A stretch of DNA of 64,000 nt, taken from contig JACRCZ010000091.1 of NCBI GenBank assembly GCA_016218765.1, positions 1 to 64,000 on the forward strand, written 5' to 3'. The notes below the pieces were generated by a model that worked only from the letters and a program-made list of their open reading frames with translations, made no database searches and was not told the DNA's origin. This stretch comes from Deltaproteobacteria bacterium (GTDB lineage Bacteria; Myxococcota_A; Polyangia; DRWM01; JAAZOP01). The translations under genes and the position numbers were made by a program. The first letter of the stretch is position 1. Each line of letters begins with the position of its first letter. Below are positions 25,565 to 33,884 of the stretch, piece after piece.

Positions 25565-26043
25565 CGGAACAGCGGCTGGAGCAGCCAGAACGCGCACTTC
25601 AAGACGACGACCGTGCCCACGCCCCACGCCAGCCAGGCGTCCCAGGGCAGCCGCCCCGGCGGCGACCCGCCGCCCCGGCGCAGCCCGCGGGCCCACGAAT
25701 AGCCGCAGCGGCAGTCGGAGCCCCGCTTCCGGTCGCCGCACTGCGGGCAGACCTGCGGGTCGTCGATCGGAACGTGACGCCGGGCATGCGGCGTCATCGT
25801 CGTCGGCTGCACGGCGCCCTCGGTGACGTGCGGCAGCTCGAGACCCCGCTTCTCCAGGCCGGCCCGCAGGCGCTGGTTTTCCTCCTGGAGCGCCGCCAGC
25901 GTCAGCCCCGTCGCCGGCCGGTCGGCCTCGCCCGGCAGCGGCCCGTGCACGCGCCGCAACGCGAGGTTCTGCCGCAGCACGCGGTCGTACTCGTGAAAGC
26001 TGCTCCCCAGCTCGGGCGGAACGATGTGACCGGCATCAGGCAT
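25561..26043 (-). CDS. Small zinc-ribbon membrane protein
   Basis: The product is 160 residues from ATG 26043. Residues 1-70 include a coiled coil (L-Q-E-E-N-Q-R-L-R). A zinc-ribbon-like cluster C-P-Q-C-G-D ... D-C-R-C-G lies near 97-112. A membrane helix covers about 135-155, close to the C-terminus (W-G-V-G-T-V-V-V-L-K-C-A-F-W). It is translationally coupled to xseA by GTGA overlap, but no link to the nuclease is known. No family was recognised. Confidence 0.7.
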   Translation of the reverse strand: MPDAGHIVPPELGSSFHEYDRVLRQNLALRRVHGPLPGEADRPATGLTLAALQEENQRLRAGLEKRGLELPHVTEGAVQPTTMTPHARRHVPIDDPQVCPQCGDRKRGSDCRCGYSWARGLRRGGGSPPGRLPWDAWLAWGVGTVVVLKCAFWLLQPLFR

Positions 26044-26112
26044 CGCACGAACCTCCCCGTTCGACGCGGGAACATACCAGGAATCGGGCCGGGGATGAAC
26101 CGGGAACAGCCC

Positions 26113-27810
26113 CTACTCGTCTTCGTCGGCGACGGCGTCCGGGAACGGCCGGTCGGCAGGGGCCTCCGGCTCCGGCCGCAACGCGGGCAGGCGCCGCGCG
26201 ATCTCCCGCGCCACGCGCGAGACGGCCGCGGGGTCGCGCGCACAGCACGGGAACGCCCCCAGCTCGCCCGCCAGCCGCTCCACGTCCTCCGGCACCGCAC
26301 GGTCGGTCTTGTTCGCCACCAGCAGCCGCGGCACGTGCCCGAGCTCCATCTCGGCCAGGAGCGCATCGACGGTGTCGATCTGCCGCCGCACGGCCGGGTC
26401 GGACGCGTCGCAGACGTGGACCAGCAGCGAGGCGTCGTTCAGCTCCTCCAGCGTCGCGCGGAACGCCTCGCGCAGCGTCGGCGGCAGCCGCCGGATGAAC
26501 CCCACCGTGTCCGTGAGCACGATGTCCCGGCCGTCCGGCAGGTGCAAGCGGCGGGAGCGGGGGTCCAGCGTCGCGAAGAGCTTGTCCTCGGCCAGCACGT
26601 CGGAACGCGTGAGCGCGTTGAGCAGGGTCGATTTCCCGACGTTCGTGTAGCCCACGATGGCGACGACCGGAACGGCCTCCCGGCTGCGCAACGCCCGGCG
26701 CTGCCGCCGCCGCTGCGCCAAGAGCCGGACCTGCTTCTCCAGCCGCGAGACCTTCTCGCGCACCCGCCGCCGGCTCTCCTCCAGCTTCGTCTCGCCCGGA
26801 CCCCGCGTGCCGATGCCGCCCGTGAGGCGCGACAGCGCGTCGTCCTTCTTCGCCAGGTGCGGCAGCATGTACTTGAGCTGCGCCAGCTCGACCTGCAGCT
26901 TGCCGTCGTTCGTCTCCGCGTGCTGCGCGAAGATGTCCAGGATGAGCTGCGTGCGATCCAGGATCCGCCGGTCCGTCGCCTCGCCGATGCCGCGGGACTG
27001 CGACGGCGTGATGTCGTGGTCGAAGACCAGCAGGTCGGCGTCGAGCTGCATCGCACGCAGGTTGAGATCCTGCAGACGCCCCTCCCCCAGGATCGTCCGC
27101 GGGTCGGGACGATCCCGGAGCTGCACCAGCACGTCGACCACCTCGAGCCCCGCGGTCCGCGCCAGCTCGCGCAGCTCGGCGACCGACGCCTCCGTCTCCG
27201 CCGCCGGAACCGCGCCGCGGCGCGCCACGTGCACCAGGATGGCACGGTCCCGCCCCCCCGCGACCGCGCGCGTCCGCACCGTCCGCGCGAACTCCGCCTC
27301 CAGCTCGCGCAGGTGCCGCGAAAGGTCCAGCTCCAGTCGCTCGACCGGCAACGGGCCGATCCGCGCGAAGGGCGCCGTCGCGCCCGGAGCCGGCGGGACC
27401 AGGTGCGCGACCTCGATCATCCGGCCCGGTCCGTGCGGCGCGCGCCAGACCACCGCCGTCAGGTCCAGACGATGCTGCGTGAGCTGCACCAGGTCGTCCT
27501 GCGCCAGCGGGTCGGGCCGCAGGTGCGTGTGCACCAGCCGCAGTCCACGGAAACGGACCGGCCCCGAGCGCTCGCGGCCCAGGTCCGGGAGCTTCAGGTG
27601 CGTCGCGTCGCCCACGACCACCATGTGCACGTACCCGGAGCGGTAGAACAGACAGCCGACCCGCCGCCCGATCTCCTCGGACACCTCCAGGAGCTCGCCC
27701 GCCAGCTCGGGCGTGATCACCGCCGCCGGCGGCACCCGCCGGCGGTGCAGCCGCTCCAGCCGCCGGAACTGGCTCGGCTTGAGCCCTGTCGTCTTGCCTT
27801 CGATCTTCAA
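26113..27810 (-). CDS. hflX: GTPase HflX (long form)
   Basis: The product is 565 residues, starting at TTG 27810 without a clear ribosome site. About 180 N-terminal residues precede the usual HflX body, a layout I recall in long-form HflX. The HflX N-domain ends at G-G-I-G-T-R-G-P-G-E-T-K-L-E, followed by a coiled coil. The G domain has G-Y-T-N-V-G-K-S-T (G1), D-T-V-G-F-I (G3) and N-K-T-D (G4). HflX splits or rescues stalled ribosomes. The next gene upstream is 16 bases away. Confidence 0.9.
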   Translation of the reverse strand: MKIEGKTTGLKPSQFRRLERLHRRRVPPAAVITPELAGELLEVSEEIGRRVGCLFYRSGYVHMVVVGDATHLKLPDLGRERSGPVRFRGLRLVHTHLRPDPLAQDDLVQLTQHRLDLTAVVWRAPHGPGRMIEVAHLVPPAPGATAPFARIGPLPVERLELDLSRHLRELEAEFARTVRTRAVAGGRDRAILVHVARRGAVPAAETEASVAELRELARTAGLEVVDVLVQLRDRPDPRTILGEGRLQDLNLRAMQLDADLLVFDHDITPSQSRGIGEATDRRILDRTQLILDIFAQHAETNDGKLQVELAQLKYMLPHLAKKDDALSRLTGGIGTRGPGETKLEESRRRVREKVSRLEKQVRLLAQRRRQRRALRSREAVPVVAIVGYTNVGKSTLLNALTRSDVLAEDKLFATLDPRSRRLHLPDGRDIVLTDTVGFIRRLPPTLREAFRATLEELNDASLLVHVCDASDPAVRRQIDTVDALLAEMELGHVPRLLVANKTDRAVPEDVERLAGELGAFPCCARDPAAVSRVAREIARRLPALRPEPEAPADRPFPDAVADEDE

Positions 27811-27826
27811 GGGGTGCGGGACCGCG

Positions 27827-28288
27827 CTACGGCTTGGCAGGTGCGGGTGCGGCGGGTGCCTCCGCGGGCGGCTCCTCGCCGGCCACAGGCGCGTTCTTCG
27901 CGGCCTTGGCCGCCTCTTCCGCCTTCTTCAGCGCGTCGATCTGCGAGTGGAGGCTGAGCAGCAGGTCGTCCTGGTACATCTTGAGCAGCCCGGGGTTGCT
28001 CCACTTCGAGATCAACCCCCACTTGTTCATGTCGGCGCCGATGCGGCCGCCTTCCTTCTGCAGCAGCTCGTCGATCTTGGCCACGTCCCCGCCGCTGACC
28101 GTCTTCTCCCACTCCGTCAGCTCGGGCAGCGTCGCACCGGAGAACTTCATCTCCTTCGCGCCGGTCAGCGAGCCGGCCCACTGCCCGAGAAGGCCGATCA
28201 GGACCAGCGCGCCCATGAAGGCCAGACTCGCGTACAGCGGTCCCCTCGGCAGCTTGATCGATTTGGATTCCCAGAACGTGAACTCCAT
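27827..28288 (-). CDS. Hypothetical single-pass membrane protein
   Basis: The product is 153 residues from ATG 28288 with GAGGTG upstream. It begins M-E-F-T-F-W-E-S-K, has a membrane helix at about 21-40 (L-A-F-M-G-A-L-V-L-I-G-L-L), and then an extracytoplasmic helical region of about 80 residues with W-G-L-I-S-K-W-S-N-P-G. The tail is Ala/Pro-rich. It precedes hflX on the same strand with 16 bases between them. No family was recognised. Confidence 0.7.
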   Translation of the reverse strand: MEFTFWESKSIKLPRGPLYASLAFMGALVLIGLLGQWAGSLTGAKEMKFSGATLPELTEWEKTVSGGDVAKIDELLQKEGGRIGADMNKWGLISKWSNPGLLKMYQDDLLLSLHSQIDALKKAEEAAKAAKNAPVAGEEPPAEAPAAPAPAKP

Positions 28289-28375
28289 CGCCCACCTCGT
28301 GCGCGGTCCCGGCCCGCCTGGCACCCTCCGCGAGCGGCCCAATCTAGCGGCCCGCACGCGTCCCTGTCAAGCCAT

Positions 28376-28455
28376 CCCCCGCCCTCCCCGCACTCCCCGC
28401 ACTCCCCCCCCCCGCACTCCCCGCACTCCACCCGCACTCCCCCCGCACTCCCCCC
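28376..28455. repeat. C-rich GCACTCCCC tandem between genes
   Basis: Seven imperfect GCACTCCCC units, including a run of nine C, fill the space before the acyl-CoA dehydrogenase stop at 28456. It is the same unit as at 4561 and, inverted, at 10016. Confidence 0.8.
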
Positions 28456-29607
28456 CTACAACCCCAGATGCCGCGAAATCACGATCCGCTGGATCTCGCT
28501 CGTCCCCTCGCCGATCTCCAGCAGCTTCTGGTCCCGGAAGAACCGCTCGACGTTGTACTCCTTCATCAGCCCGTAGCCGCCGTGGATCTGCACCGCCTCG
28601 GTCGCGACGCGCTTGAAGACCTCCGAGCAGTACAGCTTGCTCATCGCCGCCACCATGCCGAACGGCCGATGCTGCTCCCGCAGCCAGCACGCCTTGTAGA
28701 GCATGTTACGCGCGGCCTCGAGCTCCATCGCCATCGTCGCCAGCTTGAAGGCGTTGGCCTGGAACTTCCCGATCAACATCCCGAACTGCTTGCGCTGCTG
28801 CGCGTAGTTGAGCGCCAGCTCGTACGCCCCCTGCGCCCCACCCAGCCCCATCGCCGCGATCGATAGGCGACCCCCGTCCAGCGTCTGCATCATCTGCTTG
28901 AAGCCGTCGCCACGCTGGCCCAGCAGGTTCGCCTGGGGCACCTTGCAGTCCTCGAAAAACAGCTCGCCCGTGTCCGACGAACGCCACATCAGCTTGCCGT
29001 GCATCGCCTTCGCCGTGCACCCGGGCGTGCCGGCCGGGACCAGGAAGCACGACAGCTCCTTCCGGCCGTCGGGCCGCACGTCCGTCACCGCCTGCACCGT
29101 GACCACCCCCGCCATCGCGCTCGTCGCGTTCGTGATGAAAATTTTCGACCCGTTGAGCACCCACTCGTCCCCACGAAGCACCGCCGCCGTCCGGCTGGCC
29201 TGCGCGTCGCTCCCCGCGTCCGGCTCGGTCAGGCCGAAGGCCGCCAGGATCTCCCCGCGGCACAACCGCGGCAGCCAGCGCTTCTTCTGCTCCTCGCTGC
29301 CGAAGTAGTAGATGGGCCCGATGCCCAGCGAGTTGCCCGCCGCCACCGTCGCCGCCGTCGACCCGTCCACCCGCGCCAACTCCTCGACCGCGATGATGTA
29401 GCCGACGTAGCCCATGCTCGAGCCGCCCCACTCCTCGGACACGAAGCAGCCGAACAACCCCACCTCCGCCATCTTCCGCGTCAGCGGGACCGAGAACTCC
29501 TCCCTCTCGTCCAGCTCGCGCGCCACCGGCGCGACCTCCCGCTCCGCGAATTCCCGGATCGTCTGCCGCAGGATGTTCTGCTCGTCCGTCAGGTCGTAGT
29601 TCAACAC
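28456..29607 (-). CDS. Acyl-CoA dehydrogenase
   Basis: From GTG 29607, with AGGAGG seven bases upstream, the product is 383 residues, the usual family length. Family motifs are present: F-G-L-T-E-P-D-A-G-S-D for FAD and substrate contact, Q-R-K-Q-F-G, Q-I-H-G-G-Y-G and G-E-G-T-S-E-I-Q-R at the C-terminus. The Glu of the motif near K-E-Y-N-V-E-R-F-F-R-D is in the position of the catalytic base of short-chain types, but the exact substrate cannot be told. It catalyses alpha-beta dehydrogenation of acyl-CoA in fatty-acid or amino-acid catabolism. It is divergent from the dGTPase-like gene. Confidence 0.9.
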   Translation of the reverse strand: MLNYDLTDEQNILRQTIREFAEREVAPVARELDEREEFSVPLTRKMAEVGLFGCFVSEEWGGSSMGYVGYIIAVEELARVDGSTAATVAAGNSLGIGPIYYFGSEEQKKRWLPRLCRGEILAAFGLTEPDAGSDAQASRTAAVLRGDEWVLNGSKIFITNATSAMAGVVTVQAVTDVRPDGRKELSCFLVPAGTPGCTAKAMHGKLMWRSSDTGELFFEDCKVPQANLLGQRGDGFKQMMQTLDGGRLSIAAMGLGGAQGAYELALNYAQQRKQFGMLIGKFQANAFKLATMAMELEAARNMLYKACWLREQHRPFGMVAAMSKLYCSEVFKRVATEAVQIHGGYGLMKEYNVERFFRDQKLLEIGEGTSEIQRIVISRHLGL

Positions 29608-29678
29608 GGCATTGCCTCCTTGCGGCGCGCGATGGTAGCAAGACCAAGGGGTCGGGGGATAGGGGGACGGGAACGGCC

Positions 29679-30734
29679 ATGGACGACGGGGAGACACCGC
29701 GGGAACGGCAGGAGGCACTCGAAGAGCGCATCCTGCACCCGTGCGCCGCACGAGCCGCGCGCAACGCCGGGCGGACGCGACCGGAACCGTCGGACGACAT
29801 CCGCACCGCGTTCCAGCGCGACCGAGACCGCGTGCTGCACTCCAAGCCGTTCCGGCGCCTCAAGGGCAAGACGCAGGTGTTCCTCGCCCCAGAGGGCGAC
29901 CACTACCGCACCCGCATGACCCACACCCTGGAGGTCTCCCAGATCGGCCGCACCATCGCCCGCGCGCTGCGGCTGAACGAGGACCTGGTCGAGGCGATCG
30001 CGCTGGCGCACGACCTGGGACACACCCCGTTCGGCCACGCCGGCGAGGACGCCCTGCGCACCTTCGTCCCCGACTTCCACCACGCGCGGCAGTCGCTGCG
30101 CGTCGTGGACTTCCTGGCGCTCGGCGGACGCGGCTTGAACCTCACCCGCGAGACGCGCGAGGGCATCCTGCGCCACACCAAGGGCCTGGGCCCGATCCTG
30201 CCCGCGGACGCCCCGGCCGGACACGGCTCCGTGGAGGCCGAGGTCGTCCGCGTCTCGGACCTCATCGCGTACGTCAACCACGACCTGGATGACGCCGCCC
30301 GCGCCGGCCTGCTGCAGGGCCTCGTCCCGCCGCCGGCCGTCGCCGCGCACGTGGGACGCGCCTACGGCGACCGCATCGGCTTCGCGGTCCGCGAGACCCT
30401 CCGCGCCACCACGCTCGACGCCGCCCCGCACCTCGGACTCACCCCCGACCTGGAGCGCCTGCTGGAACACGCCCGCACGTTCCTCTTCGAGAACGTCTAC
30501 CGCCACCCCCTGGTCGCCTCGGAGCTGTCGAAGGCCAAAGGCGTGCTCTGCCGCCTGTGGGAGCGCATCGAGGCGGAGCCGGGCCCGTTCCTCGGGGAGC
30601 CCGACGGGCCGCTGGCGCGCGGCGTCCCGCTGCGCACCGCCATCACCGACTTCCTGGCCGGCATGACCGACGCCTACGCCCTCACCCTCTTCGACCGCCT
30701 CGTCGTCCCCAAACGCTGGTACGCGGGAGAGTAG
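29679..30734 (+). CDS. dGTPase-like dNTP triphosphohydrolase (HD domain)
   Basis: The product is 351 residues. The family signature F-Q-R-D-R-D-R-V-L-H-S-K-P-F-R-R-L is at residues 45-61, followed by R-M-T-H-T-L-E-V and the HD pair in A-H-D-L-G-H-T-P-F-G-H. These cytoplasmic metalloenzymes split dNTPs into nucleoside and triphosphate. At about 350 residues it belongs to the shorter dGTPase-like subgroup. The ribosome site before ATG 29679 is weak (GGGAACGG). It is convergent with the SWIM gene, one base apart. Confidence 0.9.
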   Translation: MDDGETPRERQEALEERILHPCAARAARNAGRTRPEPSDDIRTAFQRDRDRVLHSKPFRRLKGKTQVFLAPEGDHYRTRMTHTLEVSQIGRTIARALRLNEDLVEAIALAHDLGHTPFGHAGEDALRTFVPDFHHARQSLRVVDFLALGGRGLNLTRETREGILRHTKGLGPILPADAPAGHGSVEAEVVRVSDLIAYVNHDLDDAARAGLLQGLVPPPAVAAHVGRAYGDRIGFAVRETLRATTLDAAPHLGLTPDLERLLEHARTFLFENVYRHPLVASELSKAKGVLCRLWERIEAEPGPFLGEPDGPLARGVPLRTAITDFLAGMTDAYALTLFDRLVVPKRWYAGE

Positions 30735-30735
30735 C

Positions 30736-32025
30736 TCACCGCAAACGGAAGATCCGCTCGCCGCGAGGGGAGTCGCACAAGAGGGCCAGCGGGGACAGCG
30801 CGAGGGTCCGCCCCAAAAGCAGCAGGTGGCCGACGACCAGCTCGACCTTGCCGCGCCCGAGGAAGCGGTCGGCGGCGGCGCAGGTCTCGGGCGCGACCGC
30901 GCGCGCGAAGGGCAACACCGCGTCGGCCGCATCGACCAGGGACGCCTCGCCGTCGCGGAAGACGACACGAGCCGGGGCGAAGATCGCCAGGCACGGCCAG
31001 GCGACGCCGAGCGTGCCGGCAAGCGCGGCGAACTCCGCGTACAACGCCCCGACCTCGCGCGTCGCCGCCGCCGACAGCCGCCGCAAGTCCTCGTCCTGCG
31101 GGCCCAGATCCACGCGGTACTGCATCAGCCGGATGCGCTGCGGCGACGGCCCACGCTCGATCGCCGCCAGATCCGTCCGGATCAACCTCGGGAACGGGCC
31201 CACCGAGCCGACGTAGCGGTTGGGCAACAGCGGCAGGTCCGCGTCGATCGGCACCGGTACCATCTCCACGAACCGCGCGCCGCCGGCCAGGTCGACCAGG
31301 AAACGCTCGTCGCGCCGGTACCCGAACGGCGTCCGCGCGCTGTTGCGCGCGACCTCGAGCAGCGTCAGGTCCTCGCGCACGTCCAGCTCGTCCAGCGGAA
31401 CGTCACGCCCGACCAGCAGCTCGTAGGCGCCGGGCTCCACCGCTCCCCCGCCGCTGCGGTGGTCGAGCACGCGGCACGCCGCCTCGAGCGTCTCCACCGC
31501 CCGCAGCAGCCGGTCCGGCGAGGGACGCGCCGTCGCCATTTCCCGCCGCAGGTCGGCCAGGCCGCGGTGCAGGCCGTAGGCGTCGACGCCGTGGAGGAAC
31601 CGCACCAGGTCCTCCAGCGCCGCGTCGGTGCGCTCCGAACCCACGGCGACGCCGTCCTCGACCAGAACGTCGAGCAGCGCGCGCAGGCGCGGCACGATCG
31701 CGGCGTCCGCGGGCCGGGACCGCGGACCGCTCGCGGTCGAAGGCGCCGGCCGCGCGGGCGGCACCGAAGCCCCACCGAGCGGCCGGAGCGGCGCCGCGAC
31801 CGCGAAGACGTCGAGCGCCGGGCCCAGGTGCGCGCAGGGACGACGGCCGCACGAACAGCTCACCCGCATCCCGTCGCCCGTCCGCTCGATCGCGACCAGC
31901 GCACCGTCCGCACCCTCGCCCACGCGCACGACGATCGAGCCGACCGCCGCGTCGTCCCCGGCGGCGCCGGTCGCACCCGCGGCGCGCAGCGCACCCGCGG
32001 CTCCGTCGGCAAACCGGTCCGCCAT
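30736..32025 (-). CDS. SWIM zinc-finger-type protein
   Basis: From ATG 32025 (AGGGGGG directly upstream) the product is 429 residues. A SWIM motif C-S-C-G-R-R-P-C-A-H lies near residues 57-66, fitting C-x-C-x4-C-x-H, which in other proteins binds zinc and mediates DNA or protein contacts. The rest is a mixed alpha/beta region with no recognised domain, including G-Y-R-R-D-E-R-F-L-V-D-L and Q-Y-R-V-D-L-G-P-Q-D-E. It is the last gene of a three-gene operon with the HEAT/TPR-like and acidic propeller-like genes; only eight bases separate it from the upstream stop. Confidence 0.7.
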   Translation of the reverse strand: MADRFADGAAGALRAAGATGAAGDDAAVGSIVVRVGEGADGALVAIERTGDGMRVSCSCGRRPCAHLGPALDVFAVAAPLRPLGGASVPPARPAPSTASGPRSRPADAAIVPRLRALLDVLVEDGVAVGSERTDAALEDLVRFLHGVDAYGLHRGLADLRREMATARPSPDRLLRAVETLEAACRVLDHRSGGGAVEPGAYELLVGRDVPLDELDVREDLTLLEVARNSARTPFGYRRDERFLVDLAGGARFVEMVPVPIDADLPLLPNRYVGSVGPFPRLIRTDLAAIERGPSPQRIRLMQYRVDLGPQDEDLRRLSAAATREVGALYAEFAALAGTLGVAWPCLAIFAPARVVFRDGEASLVDAADAVLPFARAVAPETCAAADRFLGRGKVELVVGHLLLLGRTLALSPLALLCDSPRGERIFRLR

Positions 32026-32033
32026 CGCCCCCC

Positions 32034-33884
32034 TCACTCCTCGCGCCGCTGCGCCCGCGAGACCGTCTCGCGCCGCCGCTGCGCCTCGAGCCGCAGGTCC
32101 ACGTCGGCGAAGCGCAGGTCGTAGCCCAGCAGCTCGTCCAGCGCCTCAAGCGCCGGGACGTGGCGCCCGGCCGCCGAACACACGTCGGCGTGCCGCAGGT
32201 AGACGCGAATGACGAAGTTCGCCCGGTCCGGGAGCTGGAGCACGGTGGCGGCTCGGACGCGGATGGCCGCGCGCAGTGCCTCGACCGCCGCCCCGAGCTC
32301 CTTGCGCCGCAGCATGATCCGCGCGCGGGCCAGGAGCGGCCCGACCAGGTACGGATGGTGCGAGTGGGCCATGTCGAAGGCGCCGAGCGCCGCGGTGCGG
32401 CGGCGGAAGGCGAGCCAGAACAGTCCGAGCGCGAAGTACAGGCGGCCGACGATGCGGGCGCCCAGCCGGGTGCGCTGCGGCCGCCGCTCGTCCGCCACCG
32501 GCAGCGCCAGCGGCGCCGCCGCGGGGTCCGGCGTGCCCGCGAGGTCGAGGCGGGCCCGGATCTCGCCGACCGCACGCTCGACCTGCGAGCGCAGCTCCGC
32601 CCGCGCCGCGGCCGGCGCCAGCACCTCGAGCGCCGCGGCGTCGCCCCGCGCCCCGAGCGCCGCGGCCGCGGCGCGGGCGACGGAGATACGGGCGTGGTCG
32701 AGGAACGGAGCGACCCGGCCGACGTGCGCCGGCTCCCCCGCGTGGCGCATCGCCTCCAGCGCCAGCTCCACCACGTACGGCGGCTGCTCGGCCGCGAGAT
32801 GGTCGAGCACGGTCCCCGCGCCGCGCCGGTCGCCGTGCGCGGCCAGCGCCCCCGCGATGGCCAGCTTCTCCTCCACCACGGTCGCGTGCCGGAACGCCTT
32901 GCGCAAGGCGATGACCACCCGCGGGTCGTCAATCGCCGCCAACGGCCGCGCCGCGTGCACCCGCGCCGCCACCGACGCGTCCTGCAGCACGCGCACCAGC
33001 GACGGCACCAGCCGCTCGTCCGCCCCCAGCGCCAGGGCCGAGACCACCCGCTCCAGCATCGCGTCCTGCCGCTCCGTCGCCAGCCGGCGCAAGGTCTCGT
33101 CCAGATGGCCGACCACGATGTCGGGCGCGTCGGCGATGAAGGTCCCCAGCGTCGCCAGACTCTCGTCGTCCAGCCCCACCACCGGATCCCCGGGCACCTC
33201 GCCGTCCCAGAACCGCCGCACGTCCTTCTCCAGACGCTCCAGGAGCTTGTGGCCGCGCGCGATGCGCGCGCGGGCGCGCCCCCCGGCCGCCCCGGAGACC
33301 GCGGCGAGCACCTGGTCCACCTCGCGCCCCAGCGCACCCCAACGCTGCAGCTCCAACGCCTCGGCCAGCGCCTTGCGGTCGGCCTCCAGGAAGCCCCGCC
33401 CGTCGCCCCGCAGGAAGTCCTCCAGACGCCGCACCGCCGCACGGCGCTCCCACGACGTTCCGCCCGTCGCCACCCGCAGCAGATCCTGCGGGTCCTTCAT
33501 CGCCGCGACCCGCTTCTCCGCGGCATGCGCGGGATGCGAACGCAACGACGCGCGCTCCGCCGCCGCCAGCCGCTCGTCGTCGGTCGTCCCGAACAGCGCC
33601 GCGTCCAGCCGCTCCAGCGTCGTCGTCGCCGCCGCGTCCTGCGACGGCAACCGCGGCGGCGCGAACCGCTCCGGCGCCGGAAGCCCGCGCTCGCGCAGCA
33701 GCCGCGTCACGTCCCGGGGCGTGGGACGCACCCCCACCGCCGTCCCCTCCGCCGCGGCCCCGCCCGCACGCGCCGCCGCCGCAAGCCGCGCCAGCGCCGC
33801 GTCGTCCGCCGCCAGCGTCGCCAGCCCGGCCAGCGTCGCCCGCTCCGCCGCCTCGCGAACCTCACGCTCCCCCCGCTGGCTCAT
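32034..33884 (-). CDS. HEAT/TPR-like repeat protein
   Basis: From ATG 33884, overlapping the upstream stop (ATGA), the product is 616 residues of almost pure helix. From about 190 to 470 there are HEAT-like units (for example L-V-P-S-L-V-R-V-L-Q-D-A-S-V-A-A-R-V-H-A-A and V-V-E-L-A-L-E-A-M-R-H-A-G). A short hydrophobic stretch near 500 (Y-F-A-L-G-L-F-W-L-A-F) may be peripheral to the membrane. The last 120 residues look like TPRs (A-L-G-A-F-D-M-A-H; A-L-D-E-L-L-G-Y-D). It probably scaffolds the neighbours. Confidence 0.75.
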   Translation of the reverse strand: MSQRGEREVREAAERATLAGLATLAADDAALARLAAAARAGGAAAEGTAVGVRPTPRDVTRLLRERGLPAPERFAPPRLPSQDAAATTTLERLDAALFGTTDDERLAAAERASLRSHPAHAAEKRVAAMKDPQDLLRVATGGTSWERRAAVRRLEDFLRGDGRGFLEADRKALAEALELQRWGALGREVDQVLAAVSGAAGGRARARIARGHKLLERLEKDVRRFWDGEVPGDPVVGLDDESLATLGTFIADAPDIVVGHLDETLRRLATERQDAMLERVVSALALGADERLVPSLVRVLQDASVAARVHAARPLAAIDDPRVVIALRKAFRHATVVEEKLAIAGALAAHGDRRGAGTVLDHLAAEQPPYVVELALEAMRHAGEPAHVGRVAPFLDHARISVARAAAAALGARGDAAALEVLAPAAARAELRSQVERAVGEIRARLDLAGTPDPAAAPLALPVADERRPQRTRLGARIVGRLYFALGLFWLAFRRRTAALGAFDMAHSHHPYLVGPLLARARIMLRRKELGAAVEALRAAIRVRAATVLQLPDRANFVIRVYLRHADVCSAAGRHVPALEALDELLGYDLRFADVDLRLEAQRRRETVSRAQRREE